Assembly: GCF_014633365.1 (NCBI RefSeq)
Contig: NC_068338.1
Location: 20,036,616-20,100,615 of the forward strand
Direction of reading: 5' to 3'
From: Diospyros lotus
Taxonomy: Eukaryota > Streptophyta > Magnoliopsida > Ericales > Ebenaceae
DNA length: 64,000 nucleotides
Shown here: one piece after another, positions 35,101-47,100 of the stretch
How positions within the stretch are numbered: position 1 is the first letter of the stretch
How the letters are laid out: the number at the start of each line of letters is the position of its first letter
The notes under the pieces: model-generated
Told to the model about the DNA's origin: nothing
What the model saw: only the letters and a program-made list of their open reading frames with translations
Database searches by the model: none
Translations under genes and position numbers: made by a program

Positions 35101-38100
35101 GATTCTGTTTTGGAAGAGCTGCAGTCCCAACTGTTGCGGGCGCAAGCGAGGATGAAGGAGACATCAAATAAAAAGAGAAGGGAGGTGGAATTCAAGGTGG
35201 GTGACCTGGTTTATGTTAAAATTCGTCCCTACTGGCAAAAGACTTGGCTACTCAGATGAATGAGAAGCTGTCACCTAAGTTCTACGAGCCCTATGTAGTA
35301 GAGAAAAGGATTGGGAAGGTGGCCTACAAGCTGTTCTTACCACCTTCTTGTGCAATTTATCCCGTATTCCATGTCTCCCAACTTCGCAAAGCAGAGGGAG
35401 TAGTGTGGGAAATAATTGAATTTCTTGACCAACTAACAGTTGAGTGGGAATTGAAGGTACAACCAGAATTTTTGTTGGGTGTAAGGTCGGGTTGGGGAAA
35501 AAATCTATGGAGCCTTAAGGTTCTGATACAATGGAAGGGGTTGCCATCCCTAGAGGCCACTTGGGAACCCTATAAGTAGATCTTGCATCAATTTCTAGAA
35601 TTTCACCTTGAGGACAAGGTGAAACTTGTGGGTGGGAGTACTGTTAGGACTCCCATTAGTCTCACCTATCAAAGGCGTAAAAGGAGAGGAGCAATAAGGG
35701 CAATCAAGGAAATTGGGTTAGGGGCAAAAGAGTCAGAAGTTGGTTAGAGGAGAGTATTATTTCACGTGGCTGAAACAGAATGAGAGAGGTATAAAAAGGG
35801 AGGGTGGAGGAGAGAGAAGGCTCTAGGAAATTGTTGAAGAAACCGTTGGAGAGTGAGGCCCTCTCAAATAGGCCTGATTTCTTTTGTTTTCTTTTCTTGC
35901 TATTGCTATTTTCCATTGCTGTAAGCTACTGTAATTGGGTAGTTCTTATTGTAAGAGCTGAATTCAATCAATTGAGAAAGGTTCTATCACATTAGTCGAA
36001 TTGGCCAAGAAGTGTTTTCAAATAGTAGACTAAACCTCCTCATAAGTCGACTCCGGATCCAGATTAGTCGACTTCAAATCCAAGTAAGTCGACTCCAAGT
36101 TCAGCTTAGTCGACTACTTGAGCCTAACGGGTAGAAAAATTAAATGAAAAGCAAGTCACCCTAATGAGTATAAATACAACTCAAGCTTGGACTAAAGGCT
36201 CCTTAATGATATTCTGAACATTCCAAGAGCTGTCAAAAGAGTTTTCAAAATCTCCATTGTCACATCCAAGATCCGCAAGACTTGTGTGCCCTATTACACA
36301 TTCAATAATGAGCCCAAGGCAGTCGGAGGTTGAAGCATTGGAAACTGATTTTTTCATCTCTATCAACTAAGGGTATAATCGATTATTATTTTACTGTTGC
36401 CTTGTAATATTTTGATTTCGTGGTTTATTTGTGTCCCTGTGAGGACAATATCTGTAATCTTTAAACTCTTGTGTGGTTTGTTTCGGTTTCCTAGATCTAG
36501 TGAAAATCTAGGTGTTTGTATGTAGTTACCAAGGTATGCTAAGGGAAAACCTTGGCGTTGATTGGTTTAGTGGAACGCCAAGGGTAGTTGAAATCTTGGG
36601 AGAGTGGATTAGGTGTTTGTGACACACTAAATCACTATATCGCTGTGTTCATTACTCATTCTTTATTGCTTTGATATTTGTCTTGTTGATTGCAATGGCA
36701 CAGATACAACATAAAGATTGAACGAATAATCACACCTAGTTAATCACTCAATTCACCCCCCCTCTTGAGTGGCCATTACCTAAGGGACCAATATCACTAT
36801 TGCTACCAAGGCTCATGCACTATACACACCTATTTATTATTATTATTATTTTTTTTTTTTTTGGGGGGGGGGGGGTGAGTGGAAAACTAGAAATATTAAT
36901 GTCAAATGTGCATATTGCAACACCGCGTGTCCTCACTAGCTGAAAGTAACTTACAAGTTCATGGGCCCAAATAATATACCTAGCTTCTCCCCAATATATT
37001 AACAATGTAGAAATGGGTCATGACAAACTCCCACCTTTAATACCTGACATCCTCGCCAAGCGAGAAATCCCACATCAATCAACTTAACCCAAGTTAAATT
37101 CAGAACACTTTCCTAGGACCTACCTTGCACCCATACAGTGGTCCTAGGTTAGCTCTAATACCACTTGTAGCACCACAGGTCCTCACTTAAAAGTGTTAGT
37201 TAAAGGTGACTTATGGGTTCATGGGACCAAGTAATATACTCAAAACCTCCTCAATAAACTACTAATGTGGGATTGGGTCACACATGACGTTTGACATAAT
37301 CCCAAATAGGACTCACCAAAAGTGGTTCTCCACTGGTCTTTGATTCTGGAACCATTTAATCCAAATGTGTGAGCCTAGGATTTTATCTTCAGAAATGGTG
37401 TACAATTAAATATCTACTATTGCTACCAGAAAACTGTTTCCAGAACCAAATTTAAAGCTTCAATTTAGAAAGTAAAAAATGAGACTGCATCCAAACAAAC
37501 ACTTTTCATAACTCAAAACTCCACTAAATGGGAGATATCGTATATCCATTTACAGGATGCCTGAATTCACTTACTTCTACCACAAGGCCAACAGATGTTC
37601 AAGAATATGAAGCTATTGATTCTTCTGTTACAAAATTACTCCATCAGTAATCGAAACCAATTGTAATACACTTGGTCGAAAGGAAATCCATGCACCATGT
37701 TAAAGCTTTATGTAGCGAAATGAGAAAATAACAAAGTGTTTGCTTATTAAAACCAGGTAAAAGATGCATAAATCTGTCCAACACCTCAGCAAAATTAACA
37801 AAATAGAAATAAAAACCCAAATATACCATAAAGTTAGCTAAAATCAAGGTAGTCATAGGTGATAGGCGCCCTTAAGAGGCGCTATTACATTATATTGCCT
37901 AAGGTGCTAGGTTCCCAAAAGGCGCTTGCATGAGAGAAGCAAAGCGCTAAATTGACCCCCCAAAAAATTAATAAACATGCTCAACATAAAAAAGATCATC
38001 AAATAATGTATATAAGACTTTGATATTAATTATATGGGCCTTAAAAAAGATAAAGCCATAGATAGAAATAGAAAGATAATTCATAAGGACGACCCTGCAT

Positions 38101-41100
38101 GGTGTGATAAAGATTTGGTATGTTTTTTTTGTTGTAATTTTCAAACAAATAACTTTAGAATCTTGCCAAAAAATGGATAATGTTCGAAAATCCATCTTCT
38201 GGATTTTGCAAAAAACTGTATTTTCAGGCTAGATCTTTTTCCACTTAATGAAAGAAATTCAAAATCCATCTGTTGTAGCAGTAGAAAAAAATACGAAAAT
38301 AATTTTTAAAAATGTGATATATTATAAAGCAAATAAAGAACGAATAAAAACTAAACTAACGACATAACATAATAACCATTAATAGCCCAAAGAAAGCAGC
38401 AAACCAGAATTTCAGAGAGAAATAACATTATAGACTGGGTGTCACTCTCAGCTGCCCTGCTAAGCCATGAATACCAAACCAGAGGGAGAATGAGAGGGGG
38501 TGGCCATCAGGGGGACCACCTACCCCTAGCTTGTCTGGTTAACCACGTGCCATCATGCACTATGGGTTTCATTGTTGGGTGACTTTACTTGCTGGAACCC
38601 CTTGGTACATGAGAGCTCTGGCCATCCTCTAGTGACTTCCTATTCTTGTGATCTGCCATGGTGACTTTTCCAGCTACAAAAGATGAGAGAAGAGGCAAGA
38701 AATTGGGAGGGCAACCTATGATTGTCAAGAATTAGGAGAAAGACAATCCTTTCTATCTTATTTTTTACTCATGGGTAGAGCTTGATTTATACAAGACTCT
38801 TTACAAGATTAGGAAGTTACTAAAACTAGCTTAGGAAAGAATTCTAAATCTAGATTAGGAACTATACAATTTTAGGATACAAACAAATTAGGAAACATAT
38901 ACTAATCTATAAGATACAATTCTACTTTTAGAAAGTATAGACAATCAATCAATCATCAATCAATTAACATTGATTGAAACCTTCCATCAATACTAGCCGT
39001 CGTCTTTCCCAAGTTACCCTAGCTGCCGTCACCTGTTACCCAGGGAAACCCTAGTTGTTGACACTCTCCCTCAAGATTGGGCATGTATGGCTTGCATCCC
39101 AATCTTGCTTATCATCTGGTTAAACACTGGTGTAGGCAGACCCTTAGTTATCATATCTGCTAACTGATCTTGTGATGAGATGTATGGTGTGCATATCAGC
39201 CCACTGTCCAATTTCTCCTTGATGAAGTGCCTATCTATTTCAATGTGCTTTGTCCTGTTGTGTTGAACAGGATTATGAGCAATAATGATTACTGACTTGT
39301 TGTCACAGTAGAGCTTCATAGGTGCGGTCCACTCAATCCTAAGATAATTTAGCAGAATTTTTAGCCACAATAACTTACACAGACCGAGAGCCATGGATCG
39401 AAATTCGGCCTAGGCACTTGACCTAGCCACCACATTTTGCTTTTTACTTCTCCATGTCACCAAATTGTCGCCCAACATAGTACAATAGCCAGAAGTGGAT
39501 CTCCTATCTACAAAAGAGCCTGCATAGTCAACATCTGCATAGGCTTCAAGAGTCATAAGTCCTCCATTTTTGAACAAAATGCCTCTCCCAGGTGCCCCTT
39601 TTAGATAATGGAGTATCCGATACATAACTTTAAGATAGACTTCTCTCAAGTTGTGTATATATTGACTAACCATTCCTACAACATAGGCTATATTTGGTCG
39701 AATATGGGCCAGGTATATTAGCTTCCCAACCAGTCTCCCTTGTCAACCATATTTTCTTCTAGTGCTTCTCCCAACTTATGATTTGGGTCAATGGGTGTGT
39801 CCTTTGCTTTGCAGCCTAGCAATCCGGTTTCTTTTAAGAGATCCACCACATATTTCTGCTAGGATATGAATATGCCTTCTTTAGAATGAGCCATCTCTAT
39901 TCCCAAGAAATATTTTAATCTCCCCAAATCTTTGATTTGAAACTCCTTTAAGAGACATTCTTTTAATTGAGCCATACCCTCGTTATTCTTGCCGATAACA
40001 ACAATATCATCTACATACACAATCAATATAGTTACTTCCCCTGTGGCCGAATGTTAAAATAAAAAGTGTATAGTCTCCTTGGTTTTGTCTATACCCCATG
40101 CCAAGCATAACACTCGTAAATCTCCCAAACCAAGCCCGTGGGGACTGTTTCAGCCCATACAAGGCTTTTTTTTAGTTTGCATACAACTAGCCCTTGTGTG
40201 GCTATCTCATAACTTGGTGGCAATTCCATATATACCTCTTCCTCTAGGTTACCATGCAAAAAAACATTTTTTAACGTCAAACTGATGCAATGGCCAACCT
40301 AGGTTAGTAGCCAAAGAAAGGAGGACTCTAAATGTATTTAGTTTAGCCACCGATGCAAATGTGTCCAAATAGTTTACCCAATACACTTGTGTATATCCCT
40401 TGGCAACCAATCGTGCTTTGTACCGATCTAGAGATCCATTAGACCTATATTTCATGATATAGACCCATTTACAACCCACTGGATGCTTTCCTTTAGGCAA
40501 TTTTACCAAATCCCAAGTTTGGTTTTTTCCTAGGGCTGCCATCTCAGCTTCCATGGCATCCTTCCAATTCTTATTCCCTATAGCCTCAGAATTTTTTTTT
40601 TGGAATATGAATAGTATGCAAATTGGTACGAAAGGCTTTGTGGGTAGGTGATAGCTTAGAAAAGGAAAGAAATAGGTGTAACGAATGTTTGGTACAAGTT
40701 TTGGTTCCTTTTCTAAGTGCAATGGGCCAATCGAGATCATAGGTATTTAATTGAACAATGGGTTTAGTACGCCTTCCTCTCCCGCTCCAGCTCATCCCAC
40801 TTCGTTCGCATGAAGGCAAACTGTTCCAGCATCACCGCTACATTGCGCTCCACCGCCTGGACATTCCCTCTAATGTCTTCGACTCCAACTCACCATCAGG
40901 TTCGAATGGCTCTGATACCAAATTGATAGGAATCTCGATAGAATTCCAATAACAATCCAATATCAATAGTTTCCAATTCCTTTCAACAGAAAACAAGAAT
41001 GAAATAGGGCATTCGAGAGGCCCTAACTCTCCCAATTCTCTATCAAAATTCAGCTACTACACTCTCCCTCTTCCCCTCCTACTTATACCTCTCCCCGCCA

Positions 41101-44100
41101 CCACTCTAACTGAATTCCCCATTCACATGCTGATTATTCCCTCAGCCATGTGGATTACATTTCTACCCGTCCCATGCGCACATGCTGGTTGTTACACCTG
41201 CATGTGCGGACCCCCCCCCCCCCCACTCCCATCTTCATGCCTTCGGCTGCTTGCTGCGTCTTTGATAGGTTCGGTGCACCGGCAGCCTATCATTACTCTC
41301 CTCCCGGACTTTCACCTTGTCCTCAAGGTGAAAAGCTGGAAACTGTTGCTGAATCATGTTGTAGGGCTCCCAAGTTGCCTTTAACGGTGGTAAGCCTTTC
41401 CACTGGATTAAGATATCCAGCCCGCGTAAGTTAGAACCCTTTCCAGGTCGAACTCCCAGCATCGCCTCTGGTTCAACCTTCATTTCTAAGTCAGCCTGTA
41501 GCTGGAGGGGAATTTGCACCCTTGCTCCCACCTCACCCTCGGCCTCTCTCAACTGGGACACATGGAAAATCGGGTGGACATGGCAGTGGGCTGGTAGTTT
41601 AAGTTTATAAGCCATCGATCCCACCCTCTGCTCAATTTCAAATGGCCCATAATACCTAGGAGCCAGCTTCTCATTAGGGCGGGCAGCTAGGGACTTCCTT
41701 CTATACGGCCTTAGTTTCAAGTAGACGAAGTCACCAAACACAAACTGCACATCCCTTCTTCTCCGGTCACCCCCCTCTTCATGATTGCTTGAGCTCTTAC
41801 TAGCTGGTCTTTGAGTTCTTCCAATGCTAAATCCTGCTCCAACAGTTGCTGTTCTACTGCAGATACCTGGGTTGACCCCTTGTCAAACCTGATCAAGGTT
41901 GGTGGTTCCCTCCCATAAACAGCTTGGCAGGGAGTAACCTTTGAAGCAGTGTGGTATGATGTGTTATACCACAATTCAGCCCATGGCAGCCACATATACC
42001 ACCCCATAGGTCTTGCTAATGCAAAACAGCACAAGTACGTCTCTAGGGTCCTGTTGAGGACCTTCGTTTGCCCGTCTGTTTGTGGGTGGTAGGCTATACT
42101 ACGATTAAGCTTAGTACCTTGAAGTCGAAACAACTCCTCCCAAAAACGGCTCATAAACACTTTGTCTCTATCCAAAACAATAGTCCGAGGCATACCATAC
42201 AGCTGCACTACCTCTTTTACAAAAATACCAACTACTGCTCCTGCTGTAAATGGGTGTTTAAGACCAATGAAGTGGCCATATTTGCTGAGTCTATCTACAA
42301 CCACAAGTATAGAATTCATATGGCTCGATCTCGGTAACCCCTCAATAAAATCCATGGCTATATCATCCCAAATCTGGCCAGGAACCAGAAGAGGCTGTAA
42401 AAGACCCCCCGGCGTTAAAGACTCATACTTATTTTGCTGGCAAACGTCACACTTTCCCACATATTGGCGTATGTCCCGCTTCATACTAGCCCAATAAACA
42501 CTCGCTGCAATTTGTTTATGTCTTCAGGAACCCGGAATGACCCCCTACACTGCCATCATGACCCTCATGGAGCACCAATGGAATTAGGGAAGAACCCTTA
42601 GACAGGAACAACTGCCCTTTATAAAGGAGCTGGTCACCCACCAGCTGAAAATTTGAGCTGTAAGCCGGATCCTCCCGTAACTTCCTTATGATGCTCTGTA
42701 AATAAGCATCTTTCGCCACCTCTTGTTCCAGCTGATCGAGTTGCACCACCTTTGGAACCGTTAGTGCGAATAGAGCTGCTGGGTGATTGATTATCGAAAG
42801 GCTATTTACAGCCTTGTTTTCCAACCCCGGCCGGTAGTGTATCTCAAAATGAAAGCCCATCAGTTTCAGCATCCACTTTTGATATTCCGAGCTCACCATT
42901 CGCTGCTCAAACAAAAACTTCAAGCTTTTTTGGTCTGTCCTTACTATGAACTTCCTTCCCCAGAGATAATGTTTCCATTTCAGGACTGCCAACACCATGG
43001 CCATCAGCTCCCTTTCGTAAACCGATTTTTTCCTCTCCGATGGTTTAAGAGCATGGCTGTAGTATGCAATCGGCCTAAGATTCTGCATCAACACCGCCCC
43101 TAACCCTTGCCCTAAAGCATCGGACTCAATTATAAAGGGCTGATCGAAGTCCGGTAGTGCTAGAACTGGCAGCGACACCATTGCTGTTTTGAGTTGCTGG
43201 AATGCTCGTTTAGCCTCTCCATCTCAACGAAAATTGTTCTTCTTTAGTTTCTCGGTGAGGGGCCACGCCAACTTGCCATAATCCTTTACGAACCTTCTAT
43301 AGTACCCCATAAGACCAAGAAATCCCCTCAATTCCTTAAAGGTAGTAGGCGCAGGCCAATCCAACATGGCTTGTACCTTGCAGCGATCAGCCGACACACC
43401 TTGTTGGGAGATGATATGGCCCAAATATTCAACCTCCAACTGCCCAAAGGAACATTTCTTCTTGTTGGCAAACAACTAATTTGCAACCAGCACCTTCAGC
43501 ACACAACGCAAGTGCTGCAAATGTTGGTCAAAATTTTGGCTATAAATTAAAATATCATCAAAAAAATACCAACACAAACCGACGCAAATACTCTCTGAAT
43601 ACATCATTCATTAAAGATTGGAAGGTGGCCAGGGCATTCGTTAATCCGAAGGGCATGACGAGGAATTCATAGGCCCTCATGTGTTCGAAATGCGGTCTTT
43701 GGTTTGTCTCCAGCCTTGACTCGAATCTGGTGGTAACCAGATTTGAGATCCAATTTCGAAAAAACATTCGCGCCATGTAGTTCATCCAGCAACTCATCGA
43801 TGACTGGAATAGGAAGCTTGTCGGGAACTGTTACCTTGTTGACAGCCCAGTAATCTACACAAAACCTCCATCCCCCATCATTCTTTTTAACGAGCAACAC
43901 CGGGCTGGAAAAGGGGCTGACACTTGGTTTAATAATACCAGCTACCAACATCTCACGTACCATCTTTTCAATCTCATTTTTTGAAGATACGGGTAGCGGT
44001 AAGGCCGAACACTAACCGGGGAAGTGTCAGGTAGGAGATTGATGGCATGGTCTTTGTTTCTGGTGGGTGGCAATCCCTCCGGGCTGGAAAAAACTCCTTC

Positions 44101-47100
44101 AAACTCGGCCAATAATTCCTCCAAACTCGGGGCAGTCCCACTTGCAATTCATTGTACTTGGCAGCCACCTCTCCAATTTCCAGCAGCACTCCCTCCCCAT
44201 CCTCTTTAAACGCCTTCATTATAGCTTTTAGGGAGATTAATGTCTTACTTAAGCTAGGATCACCCTGCAATGTCACTGCCATTCCCCCCACTGGAAACTT
44301 CATGGTCAGATTCCTCCAATCCAGACTCATCTTCCCCACCGAAGCCAGCCACTTCATGCCAAGAATGACATAAGAACTTCCTAACTCAAGGGGAAGAAAA
44401 TCTTCCACTATCTGCAGGTTATCAAGTGTCAATTTCACCCCCTTGCAAACTCCTACTCGTACAGCCATCCCAATTCCCATTATCACCCGATACCCAGCCA
44501 TTTCTGTCCTCGGCAAACTCAAGCGTTGCACCAATTCGGATGCGATGAAGTTGTGAGTTGCTCCGCCATCCACCAGAATTACCATCGGCTACCCTTCTAT
44601 GAGTCCCCTTAGCTTCATCGTTTGAGGTGTAGTTAATCCCACCACCGAATTCATGGATAATTCAATCACCTCTCCCCCATATCCCAACCCTTCATCGCCC
44701 CCCTGCACTGCTTCTTCTTCTGCCGCAGCCTCGCCCATTTCTTTGTCATAGATCATCAACACTTGGAGCTCCTTGTTCTTGCACCTATGGCCAATCGAGT
44801 ATTTCTCATCACAGCGAAAGCAAAGGCCCTTCTCCCGCCTTGCCTTCCACTCAGCCTCACTAAGCTTCTTGAAAGGTAGGTTGCCACCATTTCCAGCAGG
44901 GTGAAACCTAGGGCCTGGCTGATTTACGAACTTTTGGAAGGAACCCAAACTCTTCGCTGGAACTGGTGACATCCGACTCGCGATCACGGTTGTTGTGGAA
45001 TAACCGCTCCTGGTTGGTCCAGTTGCCCGATGGCAATTCTAAAGAGCTACGTTCTTGTCCTCAATGTTTTGGGCCACCACCATAATTCGATTGAGCCCCC
45101 GTGGTTGTAACACCCTGATCTCAGCTCTTATCTCTGGGTTGAGGTCGTTGAGGAATTGGCCTTCCAAAAACGCCTCAGGAACATCAGGCATTGCCGCGGC
45201 CATGGTCTCAAACTTCAAGCGGTACTCCTTCATCGATCCCTCCTGCCGAAGAGCCAAGAAACGCTCCTCTAGCGACCCCTCCTGAGTGGGGCGAAACCGG
45301 CCTAGAATTCCTTGCTTCAAGCCTTCCCAACTCCGAATTCCTCTTCGCCTTGTCTCCCATTGAAACCAAGACAGTGCTGTTGCTTCGAAACACAGGGCTG
45401 CAGATTCTATCTTCTCCTCGTCCGTTAGTTGGTTGACAGCAAAATACCTTTTGGCTCGAAAGATCCACTCATCCGGATTTTCTCCTTCGAAAATGGGCAT
45501 CTCCAATCGTCTTCCACGTAAGTCCGACGGGTACCCGCCCCCGATACCCCCCTCTGAGTCGCAACCCCCCACAACTCCAGGGGTTACTTCGAAATCCATG
45601 GTGAATTCCGAAGGTCCTTCTCGCTCCTTGGACTTGTTCTTCCTCTCCCGCTCCAGCTCATCCCACTTCGTTCGCATGAAGGCAAACTGTTCCAGCATCA
45701 TCGCTACATTGCGCTCCACCACTTGGACATTTCCTCTAACATCTTCAACTCCCCTTTGTACGCCTTCCATATTTGACTCCAACTCACTAACTCTCTCCGT
45801 CAAGTTCACCATCAGGTTCGGAATGGCTCTGATACCAAATTGATAGGAACCTCGATAGAATTCCAATAACAATCTAATATTAATAGTTCCCAACTCCTTT
45901 CAATAGAAAACAAGAATGAAACAGGGCATTCGAGAGGCCCTAACTCTCCCAATTCTCTATCAAAATTCAGCTACTACACTCTCCCTCTTCCCGTCCTACT
46001 TATATCTCTCCCCGCCACCACTCTAATTGAATTCCCCATTCATATGCTAATTATTCCCTCAGCCATGTGGATTACATTTCTACCCGTCCCATGCGCACAT
46101 GCTGGTTGTTACACCTGCATGTGCGAAACCCCCCCCCCCTACTCCCATCTTCATGCCTTCGGCTGCTTGCTGCGTCTTTGATAGGTTCGGTGCACTGGCA
46201 GCCTATTAGAATCCTTATTAGTTAAGGTTTGATTTTGTTCCTGAGCATTTGATGATTTAAAGTAGGATTCATTTTAAGCAAAGGTAACATTGGCAGATAT
46301 AAAAAATCTCATTGAAGAAGGGTGATAGCATCAATAGCCTTTTTGTATAGGTGAATATCCAATAAACACACTCTTTAAGGCACGAGGATCTAGCTTACCT
46401 CTATTGACTATTGGAACATGAACATAAGCTATGCACCCGAATATCTTGGTTTGCCAATTATTAGCCACATGAAAGTCAGGGAAATGACTCACTAATAGTT
46501 GAATAGGACTATGAGATTCTAGTGTTTTAGATGGCAATCTGTTGATAAGAGAGGTGGCTGTTAGAGCTACTTCTCCCCAATAATGTTGAGGGACATTATG
46601 GTGAAAAAGGAGCGCTCGACTAACAGCCAGAAGATGACAATTTTTTCTCTCGGCAACCCCATTCTGTTGAGGAGTGTAGGGACAAGAAGACTCATGAATA
46701 ACACATTTTTGTTGAAAGAAAACAGATAGAGATTGATTGAAAAAATCTCTAGCATTATCAGACCTAAACCGCTTTATATTCACCTCAAACTAAGTCTTAA
46801 TCATGTTGTAAAAATTAGGAAACACATGACTTACTTCTGACTTTGTTTTTAATAAATATATCCAAACCACCCTAGTACAATCATCAACAAATAAAACAAA
46901 CCATCTTGCCCCATAAATATTGGGAACACTTGATGGACCCCAAATGTCACTATCAATTAAGGAGAAAGGAAAACCAATCCTTTTATTGGAATGAGAGAAA
47001 GTCACTCTTTTATGTTTGGCAAGTTCACAAACGGCACAATGAAAGTGACTAAAATCCAAACCTTTGGCTAAATTAGGAAACATTAATTTGAGAGTAAGAA

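Larger units (their letters stand above)
26896..35989 (+). mobile_element. Gypsy-1: chromodomain Ty3/gypsy element interrupted by a hAT
   Basis: Two LTRs of about 350 bp (26896-27245 and 35642-35989), both TGTTAGGACT...TTCTATCA, are flanked by CATTA on each side (26891-26895, 35990-35994). A tRNA-Met primer site follows the 5' LTR and a GGGTGGGAG purine tract precedes the 3' LTR. The internal order is Gag, protease, reverse transcriptase, RNase H, integrase, chromodomain, as in chromoviruses. Many stops, a frameshift at the catalytic DD, a deletion in integrase and the hAT insertion make it non-functional. Some 20 differences between the LTRs by eye point to an old insertion. It lies antisense to SIZ1. 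Confidence 0.9.
40771..46208 (-). mobile_element. Gypsy-2: chromodomain Ty3/gypsy element inside Copia-1
   Basis: The LTRs are 45841-46208 and 40924-41292, with a complete internal region between them and 153 bp of a second internal region at the far end. It is closely related to Gypsy-1 in Gag, protease and integrase text but has a different LTR. It is better preserved than Gypsy-1, with long open stretches. Lesions seen are a TAG or frame break between gag and the zinc knuckle, a one-base gain in the T-run before the catalytic DD, a stop near 43223, and Glu to Lys in the integrase triad. No target duplication could be checked, because the left end is not an LTR end. Confidence 0.85.
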
